From Oscillospiraceae bacterium (lineage in GTDB: Bacteria; Bacillota; Clostridia; Oscillospirales; Oscillospiraceae): a stretch of 64,000 nt of DNA. Shown here piece by piece: positions 26,063 to 34,618 of the stretch. Made by a program: the position numbers and the translations under genes. The first letter of the stretch is position 1. Every line of letters begins with the position of its first letter. Location of the stretch: the NCBI GenBank assembly GCA_910574635.1, contig CAJTCG010000018.1, positions 1 through 64,000 of the forward strand, written 5' to 3'. The notes beneath the pieces are model-generated. The model made no database searches, had not been told where the DNA came from, and was given only the letters and a program-made list of their open reading frames with translations.

Positions 26063-27019
26063 GTGAGTACAAAGACCCCTGCTGCCCCTGCGGCATCCCA
26101 GGAGCTGGCCAGGAAGGCCCCACGTTCCTCCAAAAGCAAAAAATTCTTCCGCAAGGTCGAGCCCTACATCTGGATTGCCCCCAGCATCATCCTGATGGCC
26201 ATTTTCATCGTAACCCCCATTGTCAAGGTCTTCCAGCTCTCCATGAGCAAGGTGACCCGGGCGGGTCTGGTCAAGGGCTACAACAACTTTGAGAACTTCT
26301 CCAAGGTCCTTAAAAGCCCCACCTTTGCCCTGGTGCTGAAAAACACCATCGTCTGGACCATCGCTGTGGTGGTGATTTCCACCGTGCTGGGCTTCATGCT
26401 GGCCCTGGTGCTGAACAATAAATTCCGGGGCCGGAAGGTGGCCCGGGCCATCGTAGTCTTCCCCTGGGCCACCACGCTGGTCATTCAGGCCAGCGCCTGG
26501 AACTTCATCATCAACAAGGACTACGGCACCTTGAACACCCTGCTGATGAAAATCGGCCTCATCAGCGCCCCGGTGAACTGGACGCCCACCCCGGGAGCCT
26601 ACTTCGCCTGGGAGATCGCCTGCGGCATCTTCGTCACCATTCCCTTTGTCACCTTCTGCGTGCTCTCCGGCCTCCAGAGCATCGACGCGTCCTATTACGA
26701 GGCCGCCACCGTGGACGGGGCCGGGTACTTCCAGAAGCTCTTCAGCATCACCCTGCCCCTGGTGAAGTCCTCTTTGACGGTGGCCACGGTGCTGAACATC
26801 ATCTACGTCTTCAACTCCTTCCCCATCATCTGGACCATGACCAAGGGCGACCCGGCCAACCACACGGACACCCTGGTCACCTACCTCTACAAGCTGGCCT
26901 TCTACAACGGCAAGCAGGGCGAGGCCTCCGCCGTCTCGGTTATCGGCTTTCTCATCCTGCTGGTCTGCGCCAGCGTCTACATGATCTACACCCTGCGGAA
27001 AGGAGATGACGATTTATGA
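26063..27019 (+). CDS. Sugar ABC transporter permease (MalF/UgpA type)
   Basis: A 318-residue permease with a cytoplasmic N-terminus of about 35 residues and six hydrophobic helices. The EAA loop is DASYYEAATVDGAGYFQKLF followed by SITLPL. The start codon is GTG at 26063, 7 bases after GGAGGTG. Its TGA overlaps the next gene's ATG, so the two permeases are made in step. It forms the membrane channel with the MalG-type partner downstream. Confidence 0.9.
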   Translation: MSTKTPAAPAASQELARKAPRSSKSKKFFRKVEPYIWIAPSIILMAIFIVTPIVKVFQLSMSKVTRAGLVKGYNNFENFSKVLKSPTFALVLKNTIVWTIAVVVISTVLGFMLALVLNNKFRGRKVARAIVVFPWATTLVIQASAWNFIINKDYGTLNTLLMKIGLISAPVNWTPTPGAYFAWEIACGIFVTIPFVTFCVLSGLQSIDASYYEAATVDGAGYFQKLFSITLPLVKSSLTVATVLNIIYVFNSFPIIWTMTKGDPANHTDTLVTYLYKLAFYNGKQGEASAVSVIGFLILLVCASVYMIYTLRKGDDDL

Positions 27020-27879
27020 GCCAGCCCGTGAATACCGTGAAAAAGCCGGTTTCCATAAAGAAAACCATTCTGCGCGTCCTGCTCTATTTCGTCGTCCTGG
27101 ACGTGTGCGTCATCACCCTGTACCCCTACTTTGCCATGCTGTGCACCGCCCTGAAAAACCGAGTGGAGATCTTCTCCGGCGGCACCGTCCTGCCCGTCGT
27201 GCCCCTGTGGTCCAACTTCATCGACATCTGGAGCCGGGCTCCCATGGCCAAGTACATGCTGAACTCCGTCCTCATCGCCGGCGGGTCCACCATCATCGCC
27301 ATGCTCTGCGGCATCCCGGCGGCCTATGCCCTGGCCCGGATGAAGTTCAAGGGACAGACCGCTTTCCTGGGCTTCGTCATTGTTTCCCAGATGTTCGCCC
27401 CGGTGGTGCTGCTGATCGGCATCTACCAGGTCATGCAGCGCCTGGGCCTGACGGACAACATTTTGGGGCTCATCTTTATCAACGCCGCTTTCAACCAGGC
27501 GTTCACCATCTGGCTGCTCCGGGGCACCTTCATGGGCATCTCCGCGGAAATGGAACAGGCCGCCACCATCGACGGCTGCACCCGTGTCCAGTCCATGATG
27601 AAGGTGCTGCTCCCCGTGGCGGCCCCCGGCATCGTCACCACGCTGATCTTCATCTTCATCAACGCCTGGAACGAGTACACGGTAGCCCTGTGCCTCATCT
27701 CCACCGACGACTATAAGCCCCTGACGGTGGGTATCAATACCTTTAACGGGTATAATATGATCGAGTGGCAGTACCTGTTCGCCGCTTCCATCTTCGCCAT
27801 CATCCCCGTGGTCATCCTGTTTATGTGCATTGAGAAGAACCTGGTCAGCGGCCTCGCCTCCGGCGGCGTAAAAGGCTGA
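27016..27879 (+). CDS. Sugar ABC transporter permease (MalG/UgpE type)
   Basis: A 287-residue permease with six hydrophobic helices, FIIA-CGIPAAYALARMKFKG pattern after the second helix, and EAA loop SAEMEQAATIDGCTRVQSMM then KVLLPVA. The ATG is embedded in the TGA of the upstream gene; AAAGGAGATGACG lies just before. GLASGGVKG at the very end is typical for this subfamily. A perfect 26-bp palindrome follows 0-25 bases after the stop. Confidence 0.92.
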   Translation: MSQPVNTVKKPVSIKKTILRVLLYFVVLDVCVITLYPYFAMLCTALKNRVEIFSGGTVLPVVPLWSNFIDIWSRAPMAKYMLNSVLIAGGSTIIAMLCGIPAAYALARMKFKGQTAFLGFVIVSQMFAPVVLLIGIYQVMQRLGLTDNILGLIFINAAFNQAFTIWLLRGTFMGISAEMEQAATIDGCTRVQSMMKVLLPVAAPGIVTTLIFIFINAWNEYTVALCLISTDDYKPLTVGINTFNGYNMIEWQYLFAASIFAIIPVVILFMCIEKNLVSGLASGGVKG

Positions 27880-27904
27880 TACTTTTTCTCGAGAGAAAAA
27901 GTAT
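27879..27904. repeat. Perfect 26-bp palindrome after the permease genes
   Basis: ATACTTTTTCTC, GA, GAGAAAAAGTAT. It begins at the last base of the permease stop codon. It lacks GC pairs in the outer stem and is followed by CCAAAAAG, so it is unlike a classic terminator. It may be a dispersed genomic repeat or a binding site upstream of nagB. Confidence 0.65.
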
Positions 27905-28020
27905 CCAAAAAGAGCTTTCGCTCGCTCTGATAGTCTGGCAATCCACCTGGCCGAAGCGACGGCAACATAGAATTGCGTTATAGAACCTTGTTTTTGAAAC
28001 TGGAAAGGAGAAATGCCATT

Positions 28021-28773
28021 ATGAGAATCTTTATCGAGAAGGACTACGACGCCATGAGCCGCCGGATGGCCCAGATCATCGCGGCGGAAATCACCCACAA
28101 CCCCGCCTGTGTGCTGGGCCTGGCCACCGGCTCCACCCCCGAGGGGGCCTACAAGTATCTGGTGGACTGGCACAAGCAGGGCTGCCTGAGCTTCCAGGAC
28201 GTGCTCTCCGTCAACCTGGACGAGTACGTGGGCCTGGCCCCCACCCATGACCAGAGCTACCGCTATTTTATGCAAAGCAACCTCTTCGACCATGTGGACA
28301 TCGTCCCCGAGAACACCCGGGTGCCCGACGGGTTGACCAAGGACCCCGCGGCCTTCTGCGCGGAGTACGACGCCTATATCCGCTCCCTGGGCTATGTGGA
28401 CCTCCAGCTCCTGGGCATCGGCCGGAACGGCCACATCGGCTTCAACGAGCCCGGCGACTGCTTCGTCAAGGAGACCCATGTGGTGGACCTGGCGGAAAGC
28501 ACCATCGACGCCAACGCCCGCTTCTTCGCCACCCGGGACGACGTGCCCAAACAGGCCATCAGCATGGGCATCGGGGCCATCATGGGCGCCAAGAAGGTTC
28601 TTCTGGCCGCCAGCGGCGCGGAGAAGGCCGACGCCATCCTGGGCTCCATCTGCGGGGCTATCACGCCCCACTGCCCCGGCTCCATCCTCCAGCTCCATCC
28701 CAACGTGGCGGTGGTCGTGGACGAGGCCGCCGGAAGCAAGCTGAAAGCCGCCGGGGTAAGCGTATGCGGATAA
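28021..28773 (+). CDS. nagB: Glucosamine-6-phosphate deaminase
   Basis: A 250-residue NagB: LGLATGSTPEGAYKYLVDWH at the phosphate site, VNLDEYVGLAPTHDQSYRYFM with the catalytic Asp, LGIGRNGHIGFNEPGD with the catalytic His, and TMG-like ISMGIGAIMGAKKVLL. It isomerises and deaminates glucosamine-6-P to fructose-6-P and ammonia. The ATG at 28021 follows GAAAGGAGAAATGCCATT; the frame extends upstream without a ribosome site. It overlaps nagA by 10 bases. With NagA it sends imported N-acetylglucosamine into glycolysis. Confidence 0.95.
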   Translation: MRIFIEKDYDAMSRRMAQIIAAEITHNPACVLGLATGSTPEGAYKYLVDWHKQGCLSFQDVLSVNLDEYVGLAPTHDQSYRYFMQSNLFDHVDIVPENTRVPDGLTKDPAAFCAEYDAYIRSLGYVDLQLLGIGRNGHIGFNEPGDCFVKETHVVDLAESTIDANARFFATRDDVPKQAISMGIGAIMGAKKVLLAASGAEKADAILGSICGAITPHCPGSILQLHPNVAVVVDEAAGSKLKAAGVSVCG

Positions 28774-29897
28774 CCGGCGGACAGGTCTTTGACCTGGAAC
28801 AGGGCTTCACCGCCCGGGATCTCTGCACCGACGGGGCCCTGATCTCCCATGTCAGCGGCGATGGGGACGTTTTGGACGCCTCCGGGTGCTACGTCATCCC
28901 CGGCCTGGTGGACGTGCATTTCCACGGCGCGGTGGGCGAGGATTTCAGCGACGCCACCCCGGAGGGGCTGCAAAAAATCGCGGACTATGAGCTTAGCCAG
29001 GGCGTGACCTATATCTGTCCGGCGGGCATGACCCTGCCGGAGGACCAGCTGACCGCCATCTGCAAAACCACCGCCGCCCACCGCAGGCAAAATTCCGGCG
29101 GCGCGGAGGTGGTGGGGGCGCACTTAGAGGGTCCCTTCCTCTGCATGGCCAAGAAGGGCGCGCAGAACGGCGCGTTCCTCCACGACCCCGACGTCCCCAT
29201 GCTGGGGCGCCTCCAGGAGGCGGCGGAGGGCTGCGTGAAGCTGGTCACCGTGGCTCCCGAGCAGCCCGGCTCCGTTGAATTTATCAAGGCGGCAAAGGAC
29301 CTGGGGGTCCATGTCTCCGTGGGGCACACCGTGGCGGACTACGAGACGGCCAAAACCGCCTTTGAGGCGGGGGCGGACCACGCCACCCACCTCTATAACG
29401 CCATGCCGCCCCTGGCTCACCGGGACCCCGGCGTCATCGGCGCGGCCTACGAGGTCCCCTCCGTCATGCCGGAATTGATCTGCGACGGCATCCACATTCA
29501 CCCGGCGGTGGTGCGCCTCACCTTTGGCCTGTTTGGAAAAGAGCGGATGATCATCATCTCCGATTCCCTCCGGGCCACGGGCATGCCCGATGGCGAGTAT
29601 CCCTTCGGCGGGCAGATGATCGAGGTCCACGGCAACCGGGCCACCATCCTGCACCACCCGGAGACTCTGGCGGGCTCCGTCACCAGCCTCATGGGCTGCC
29701 TGCGCCAGGCCATCGCCTTCGGCATTCCGGCGGCGGACGCGGTGCGGGCCTGCACCTACAATCCCGCCCAGTCCATCGGCATCGAGGACCGGACGGGCAC
29801 CCTGGACGCGGGCAAGGAGGCCAGCATCGTCCTGCTGGACCAAAAGGACCTGTCCATCCGCAAGATTCTCTTCAAGGGCCAGGCCGTCACAGCCTGA
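28764..29897 (+). CDS. nagA: N-acetylglucosamine-6-phosphate deacetylase
   Basis: A 377-residue amidohydrolase: VIPGLVDVHFHGAVGEDFSD with the metal-site H-x-H, GAHLEGPFLCMAKKGAQN with the metal-binding Glu, SVGHTVADYETAKTAFEAGA, THLYNAMPPLAHRDPG, ICDGIHIHP and the catalytic Asp in IIISDSLRATGM. It removes acetate from GlcNAc-6-P to give the NagB substrate. The ATG lies inside the end of nagB. Together with the upstream kinase genes it shows two routes for N-acetylhexosamines in one locus: C1 activation and C6-phosphate catabolism. Confidence 0.95.
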   Translation: MRITGGQVFDLEQGFTARDLCTDGALISHVSGDGDVLDASGCYVIPGLVDVHFHGAVGEDFSDATPEGLQKIADYELSQGVTYICPAGMTLPEDQLTAICKTTAAHRRQNSGGAEVVGAHLEGPFLCMAKKGAQNGAFLHDPDVPMLGRLQEAAEGCVKLVTVAPEQPGSVEFIKAAKDLGVHVSVGHTVADYETAKTAFEAGADHATHLYNAMPPLAHRDPGVIGAAYEVPSVMPELICDGIHIHPAVVRLTFGLFGKERMIIISDSLRATGMPDGEYPFGGQMIEVHGNRATILHHPETLAGSVTSLMGCLRQAIAFGIPAADAVRACTYNPAQSIGIEDRTGTLDAGKEASIVLLDQKDLSIRKILFKGQAVTA

Positions 29898-30122
29898 GTT
29901 CCGGGCTCAACGTTGGACTTGGCGGGATACCCGCCTTTCCATAAAATCAACGGGCCGGGCGGCGACTCCATTTCCATCGTCCCCGGCACCAACAAAAAAG
30001 GAGGAATCCCCCGCTTTCACTTGCGGTGCGGCAGTGTGGAGACCTGCCGTAATGCCCGCGGGAACGCGCTTCCCGGGGCGAGGCGGAGACGGCGGAGGCC
30101 GCTTCGTCAAAGTGAGTACGCT
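29898..30122. other. Intergenic before the ATPase gene
   Basis: About 225 bases with no supported ORF. AAAAAAGGAGGAATCC at 29996-30010 is a good ribosome-like site but is followed by no start codon at proper distance; the ATPase ATG lies 110 bases further on, with only GTGAG-like bases before it. Confidence 0.4.
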
Positions 30123-31301
30123 ATGGCAACTCTGAACCTCAAGAGCATCAAGAAAATCTACCCCCACAGCGGCGACCAGAAAAAAACCAAGAAAAAGGCG
30201 GCGGACCCTGAAAAGAAGGTCAACCTCCAGGTGACGGACAAGGGCGTCGTGGCGGTGCAGGAGTTCAACCTGGACATCGCGGACAAGGAATTCATCGTCC
30301 TGGTTGGCCCCTCCGGCTGCGGAAAGTCCACCACGCTGCGGATGGTTGCCGGCCTGGAGGAGATTTCCGAGGGCGAGCTGTACATCGACGGCCAGCTCAT
30401 GAACGACGTGGAGCCCAAGAACCGGGACATCGCCATGGTCTTCCAGAGCTACGCCCTCTATCCCCATATGACGGTGTATGAGAACATGGCCTTCCCCCTG
30501 AAGCTCCGCAAGGTGCCCAAGGATGAGATCGACAAGCGGGTCAAGGAAGCCGCCGAGATCCTGGACATCACCCAGTACCTGGACCGCAAGCCCAAGGCCC
30601 TCTCCGGCGGCCAGCGCCAGCGCGTCGCCATTGGCCGCGCTATCGTCCGGGAGCCCAAGGTGCTGCTGATGGACGAACCCCTGTCCAACCTGGACGCCAA
30701 GCTCCGCAACCAGATGCGCGCCGAGATTATCAAGCTCCGGCAGAAAATCAACACCACCTTTATGTACGTCACTCATGACCAGACCGAGGCCATGACCCTG
30801 GGCGACCGGATTGTCATCATGAAGGACGGCTGGATTCAGCAGATCGGCACGCCGCAGGAGGTCTTCGACCATCCCGCGAACCTCTTCGTGGCCGGATTCA
30901 TCGGCACGCCGCAGATGAACTTCTTCGACGCCAAGCTCTTGAAGGAAGACGGCAAATACAGCGTCTCCGTGGGCGGCATCAAGGTGGATCTCTCCGACAC
31001 GAAGCAAAAGGCCCTGGCGGCCAAGAACGTGGGCTCCCAGGCCATCACCCTGGGCGTGCGGCCCAGCCACATCACCCTGGGCGACGGGGCCAACACCCTG
31101 ACGGCCACGGTGGACGTGTCCGAGATGATGGGCAGCGAAGTCCACCTCCACGCCAACGCCGAGGGACGGGACGTAGTGGTCATCGTGCCCACCCTGGACC
31201 TCTCCAGCGTCAGCTTCGCTCCCGGCACCGCCATCCACCTCAGCTTCGACGGCAGCGTCTGCCATCTCTTCGACAGCGAGGGCAAGAACCTGGAATTCTA
31301 A
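30123..31301 (+). CDS. Sugar ABC transporter ATPase (MsmK/UgpC type)
   Basis: A 392-residue ATPase. Motifs: Walker [22 protein letters not shown]-loop [20 protein letters not shown], signature [15 protein letters not shown], Walker [16 protein letters not shown] and switch [16 protein letters not shown]. The C-terminal third is the OB-fold (TOBE/MalK) regulatory domain ([11 protein letters not shown]...). An insert of about 30 residues rich in Lys ([13 protein letters not shown]) sits between the first strands, before Walker A. MsmK-type ATPases often serve several sugar importers; here it completes the system of 24570-27879. Confidence 0.92.
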   Translation: MATLNLKSIKKIYPHSGDQKKTKKKAADPEKKVNLQVTDKGVVAVQEFNLDIADKEFIVLVGPSGCGKSTTLRMVAGLEEISEGELYIDGQLMNDVEPKNRDIAMVFQSYALYPHMTVYENMAFPLKLRKVPKDEIDKRVKEAAEILDITQYLDRKPKALSGGQRQRVAIGRAIVREPKVLLMDEPLSNLDAKLRNQMRAEIIKLRQKINTTFMYVTHDQTEAMTLGDRIVIMKDGWIQQIGTPQEVFDHPANLFVAGFIGTPQMNFFDAKLLKEDGKYSVSVGGIKVDLSDTKQKALAAKNVGSQAITLGVRPSHITLGDGANTLTATVDVSEMMGSEVHLHANAEGRDVVVIVPTLDLSSVSFAPGTAIHLSFDGSVCHLFDSEGKNLEF

Positions 31302-31317
31302 GCGCCTTTGTTTTTAG

Positions 31318-31350
31318 AAAGCCGGTACGGATTTTCCGTACCGGCTTTTT
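31318..31350 (+). terminator. Intrinsic terminator ending the amino-sugar locus
   Basis: AAAGCCGGTACGGA, loop TTT, TCCGTACCGGCTTT and TT. A perfect 14-bp stem 17 bases after the ATPase stop. Confidence 0.92.
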
Positions 31351-31426
31351 GCAAAAAGATTGATTTTTTTCCCGGCTTCCTGTAAACTAATGCTTGTCCC
31401 AAAATCTTACCAACAGGAGGCGCTCT

Positions 31427-31846
31427 ATGAAAGAGCTTTTTCTTCTGGCCGCCGTCATCTGTTTCGGCATGGCCATTCTGAAATTCTTCTCCGCCCGGAT
31501 GGACCGCTCCGCTCCCGCTTCCCAGGACGCCGGAACATCCCGGAACGTCATCAGCGGCGAAGAGGCCAAGGAGCGGCTGGAAGCCAATCCGGACGCCATT
31601 TTGCTGGACGTGCGGACCCAGGAGGAGTACGACGGGGGCCACATTCCCGGCGCGGCGTGCTTTCCCAATGAGGACATCCTGCCGGAATTCCCGCTCCCCT
31701 TTGAGAAGGACGCGGAAATCCTGGTCTACTGCCGCTCCGGCCGCCGCAGCGCCGAGGCGGCGGAGAAGCTGAAGCACATGGGCTATACCAACGTGGCCGA
31801 CCTTGGCGGCATTGTGAACTGGCCCTATGAAACCACCACCGATTGA
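31427..31846 (+). CDS. Membrane-anchored rhodanese-like protein
   Basis: A 139-residue protein. The first 22 residues are a signal anchor (MKELFLLAAVICFGMAILKF), so the domain probably faces outside. The rhodanese domain spans about residues 38-135: LLDVRTQEEYDGGHIPGAAC, then the active-site loop LVYCRSGRRSAEAAEKL with catalytic Cys, and GGIVNWPYE at the end. Rhodaneses transfer sulfane sulfur or sense thiols. CAGGAGGCGCTCT precedes the ATG. It stands as a single gene between two strong terminators. Confidence 0.9.
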   Translation: MKELFLLAAVICFGMAILKFFSARMDRSAPASQDAGTSRNVISGEEAKERLEANPDAILLDVRTQEEYDGGHIPGAACFPNEDILPEFPLPFEKDAEILVYCRSGRRSAEAAEKLKHMGYTNVADLGGIVNWPYETTTD

Positions 31847-31850
31847 CTAA

Positions 31851-31883
31851 GAAGAGCCGCGCCGGAGGGCGCGGCTCTTCTTT
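31851..31883. terminator. Bidirectional intrinsic terminator
   Basis: AAGAGCCGCGCC, loop GGAG, GGCGCGGCTCTT, then CTTTC. It sits between convergent genes (rhodanese on plus, anti-sigma-like on minus) and can serve both. Confidence 0.85.
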
Positions 31884-31888
31884 CGGGT

Positions 31889-32860
31889 TCAGTCCTCCGG
31901 TACGGCGTAGATGCCGTAAACAAAGAGATCGTCCGGCCCCGCCAGCTCCGGCAGGACGGTCATATCCCCGTCCCCGGTCCACTCCGCCTTCAGCTCTCCG
32001 GTGTGGAGCCGGTAAGTCTGCGTTTTTTCCGTTCCATCGCCGGAAGTTACCGTCACCGTCAGCAGCCCGCCGTCGAAGAAGTCTGCGTCCATCTGGGCCT
32101 CGATGCTGATGCCCAGGCCGGTAGGAGCCATCTCCTCCGGAGACACCCAGAAGCCATATCGGGCATCGGGGTCGTAATCCTCCTCCACGCCGGTTCCCAA
32201 CGCGGTCATTTCCGGCATATACCAGACCCCGTCGTCCCGCTGGCTGATGGCGGCGGGGACAATCCGTCCCTCCGCCATGGCTTGCCGGTACTCCGCCAGC
32301 TGCTCGTCTGTCAGGTTCTCCCGGATTTGGTAGCGGTACAATCCACCCCGGTCAATAGAAAGGGATACCTTGGCAATATTCTCCCCGGTAACTTGGAAGA
32401 GACAGCCGGTAAAGTCGCCGAATTCCGGTGTGGTGCAGCCCTCGCCCACCGAGAACGCGATGCTGCCGTCCGGCGCAGGACCGTAGGTCGTATCGGTTCC
32501 CGCGGCATAGGCCGTCAGGCCGAAGGTGGGCACCAGGATTTGGGCCGGCGGCGTCTCCTCCCGCCCGGTGTTTCCGGGGGTCCCGGGCGCCGCTGTAGGC
32601 ACGGGCCGGAGGGAGAAGCCTCCCAGCACCAGAGCCAGGGCGCAGACGGCGCAGACCGCCGTCCGCAGGAGGACCCGCGTCCAATTCCTCGGCGCCGCAG
32701 CGGCTGTAAACGCCGTTTTTGTCCGAGGGCGTCCCCAGCCTTGCCGTTCCCGGCAGGGGGACGCTTCCGCTGTCCGGCGGCGGGCCTCGAAAAGCACCTG
32801 GTCATTCAGCCCGGCGGGCGTATGGATACGTTCCGTCAACTTCCGATAGCGATTTTCCAT
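31889..32860 (-). CDS. Anti-sigma-factor-like membrane protein
   Basis: A 323-residue protein encoded directly after, and overlapping by 59 bases, an ECF sigma factor. The N-terminal 70 residues are cytoplasmic and charged (LTERIHTPAGLNDQVLFEAR), followed by one membrane helix (VLLRTAVCAVCALALVLGGF) and an outside domain of about 220 residues with many beta-type segments. This is the layout of an RsgI/DUF4179-like anti-sigma factor: cytosolic sigma binding, external sensing. The ATG at 32860 lies eight bases after GGGAGG. It has no zinc-finger HxxxCxxC, so it is not a ZAS-type anti-sigma factor. Confidence 0.7.
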   Translation of the reverse strand: MENRYRKLTERIHTPAGLNDQVLFEARRRTAEASPCRERQGWGRPRTKTAFTAAAAPRNWTRVLLRTAVCAVCALALVLGGFSLRPVPTAAPGTPGNTGREETPPAQILVPTFGLTAYAAGTDTTYGPAPDGSIAFSVGEGCTTPEFGDFTGCLFQVTGENIAKVSLSIDRGGLYRYQIRENLTDEQLAEYRQAMAEGRIVPAAISQRDDGVWYMPEMTALGTGVEEDYDPDARYGFWVSPEEMAPTGLGISIEAQMDADFFDGGLLTVTVTSGDGTEKTQTYRLHTGELKAEWTGDGDMTVLPELAGPDDLFVYGIYAVPED

Positions 32861-33335
32861 CGTCAAAACCTCCCAATAAGTCCTTCAGCTCCGCCCTGGC
32901 CCGGCGGAGGCGGCTGCGCACCGTGGCCGCCGGGACGCCCAGCAGGGCCCCAATCTCACCGCTCTCATAGCCCTCGCCGTAGAAGAGGTGGACCGCCGTC
33001 CGCAGCTTCTCCGGCAGACGCCCTACCGCGTCCCACAGCTCCGCCGCCTCCTGGTCCACAGGCCGGGCCATGTCCGGCACCTCGTCCAGGGATATCACTC
33101 CTCCCCTTCTCCGGCGGGCCCGCCCCAGGTCGGCACAGCGGTTCAGCGCCGCCCGAATCAGCCAGGCTTTTGTCCGTTCGCCGTCCCAGCCGCCGGCCCG
33201 CTGTTCCAGCAGGCGGAGGAAGACGTCCTGATAAACGTCCTCCGCGTCGGCGGCGTTTTGCAGCCGGCACAGGGCCAGGCGGTACACCGTGTCGCCATAG
33301 GTTTTCATGGCATTGCTCAATTCCTGCTCCGTCAA
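32802..33335 (-). CDS. ECF-type RNA polymerase sigma factor
   Basis: A 177-residue sigma-70 family protein. Region 2: YRLALCRLQNAADAEDVYQD then VFLRLLEQ, and TKAWLIRAALNRCADLGRAR. Region 4: LPEKLRTAVHLFYGEGYESG then EIGALLGVPAATVRSRLRRA. The start is probably TTG at 33335, seven bases after AAGGAGG; the next ATG is internal. An ECF-like promoter (33381-33408) lies just upstream, so autoregulation is likely. The gene overlaps the membrane anti-sigma gene, the usual way to keep the pair in balance. Confidence 0.9.
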   Translation of the reverse strand: MTEQELSNAMKTYGDTVYRLALCRLQNAADAEDVYQDVFLRLLEQRAGGWDGERTKAWLIRAALNRCADLGRARRRRGGVISLDEVPDMARPVDQEAAELWDAVGRLPEKLRTAVHLFYGEGYESGEIGALLGVPAATVRSRLRRARAELKDLLGGFDDGKSLSEVDGTYPYARRAE

Positions 33336-33380
33336 GGCAATGCCTCCTTTCCTTGGTCTGAAAAGCGCCTTTCACTCATA

Positions 33381-33408
33381 ACACGTTTGGGGAAGCCCTT
33401 CTGTTCAC
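33381..33408 (-). promoter_or_regulatory. Candidate autoregulated ECF promoter
   Basis: On the minus strand GTGAAC (33408-33403), 17 bases, CGTGTT (from 33385). AAC plus CGT boxes at this distance are typical of ECF-dependent promoters. It lies about 45-70 bases upstream of the sigma gene. Confidence 0.5.
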
Positions 33409-33551
33409 TCCGATGAAAAAATTTTTCCCATTAAAACGGGCGGACGCTTTGGCCTCCCCCTAACAGGGATATCTACGACTCGAGGAAGCACCCTGGCAGG
33501 AATCACGCTGAGATTTCCTGCCGGGGCTTTCTTTGTCCTGTTGGATGTACC

Positions 33552-34109
33552 CTACAACGCAGCCAATATCATTGTAATGAATTTCAATGGTCTGCATCGC
33601 GTCCTTGGACCACTTAGTACATTTTTATGCACCACGATCTTCTGAATAAACAGTTGCAGCAGTTCTGGCATCAGCTCCGTAATGTCCGTGCAACGCTTGG
33701 CCTTGGCGATGAAGCCGTCGGTGCTGGAAACCGTATCCCGCAGCTTCTGAATGGCAGCTTCCTTCACTGGGATTTCTGCCGCCAGCTTTTCCTGTTCCTC
33801 CGTGTAGCAGCCGGACAGCGTCTGAAACTGCTCCACCGAAATATGGCCGAGCATGCCCTCCTTCACTCCGGCGTCCTCCATCAGATCGTAGACAGAGGCG
33901 ATGATCTCGCTCATGGTGTATTCGGACACGTCGTACTCCCTGCCGCCGTAAGTCTTGCGGACGATGAAGGGCAGGCCCAGGGCGCTCTGGCGGGTATGGT
34001 GGGTCATGGAGTAGCCCACCAGCCCCACTCCCAGCTCGGACGCGATCTGCTCCATAATAGCCATCTTGCCGATGCCGGGGGGGCCATGAGGAACACGGGC
34101 CGCTGCCAA
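33552..34109 (-). pseudogene. Chimeric remnant: AAA ATPase fused to a serine-recombinase tail
   Basis: One open frame joins two unrelated pieces. Residues 1-85 are an AAA/MoxR-like ATPase segment (GPPGIGKMAIMEQIASELGV, SMTHHTRQSALGLPFI, SEIIASVYDLMEDAG), with Met where the P-loop Thr is expected. Residues 86-165 are the coiled-coil end of a Tn-type large serine recombinase with DUF4368 (HISVEQFQTLSGCYTEEQEK, ELLQLFIQKIVVHK). A frameshift follows; the adjacent frame continues KWSKDAMQTIEIHYNDIGC, the true recombinase ending. It is a deletion scar of two mobile-element genes. Confidence 0.72.
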
Positions 34110-34111
34110 TG

Positions 34112-34338
34112 AAATTTCCGATTTCTGCCGTCAGACCGGGGAGCCGGTCTATATCACCCGCAACGGGGCGGGGGACATGGTGGTGGTCAGCATGGAGGCT
34201 TACGAACGCCAGCAGGCCCTGATCGACCTGTACGGAAAGCTGGCCGTGGCGGAACAGGAGATCGCCTCCGGCGCGGAGGGGGAAGACTTTCTGACCTTCG
34301 CCCGCCGGTTGAGGGAGTCTGTACATGGAGCGGTATAA
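34112..34338 (+). pseudogene. Phd/YefM-type antitoxin, N-terminally truncated
   Basis: From about 34112 the plus strand reads NEISDFCRQTGEPVYITRNG, then AGDMVVVSMEAYERQQALID, and ends ...RRLRESVHGAV. This is the body of a Phd/YefM antitoxin with the MVVVSMEAYE motif. The N-terminal dozen residues and the start codon are lost where the ATPase remnant begins; a stop lies upstream in frame. It overlaps the toxin-like gene at 34325 in the usual antitoxin-toxin order. Confidence 0.7.
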
Positions 34339-34611
34339 GGTCAAAATCTATCCCCCCGCCCAGCAGGACCTGCAGGAGATTGTGGACTATCTCAATACCC
34401 TCTCGCCCGGTGCCGCCCTGCGGTATTACGACAAGCTGACTGAGGAGATCGCCAGCCTGTCAACCATGCCGGAGCGGTGTCCCAAGCCCCGGGATCTGGC
34501 TTTGGCGGCAAAAGGCTACCGGTATCTGATTTTTATGTCGTATCCGGAGGCACGGTGCAGATACGGTGCATCCTGTACGGCCGCAGAGATTACCGCGCAC
34601 TGCTTTGAAGT
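34325..34611 (+). pseudogene. RelE/ParE-type toxin with frameshift
   Basis: The ATG overlaps the antitoxin end. MERYKVKIYPPAQQDLQEIV, then DYLNTLSPGAALRYYDKLTE, is a ParE/RelE toxin N-terminus. After KGYRYLI the frame is wrong; the neighbouring frame continues FYVVSGGTVQIRCILYGRRD and YRALL then TGA at 34609-34611, the normal toxin ending. A small deletion around 34530 removed a few codons and shifted the frame. With the truncated antitoxin, the pair is inactive. Confidence 0.72.
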
Positions 34612-34618
34612 AAATTTG

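Noticed and set aside
33552-34109. A functional novel ATPase-recombinase fusion protein
   Set aside because: The ATPase part has a damaged P-loop and lacks its remaining half; the recombinase part is only its tail, followed by a frameshift. It is a deletion scar.
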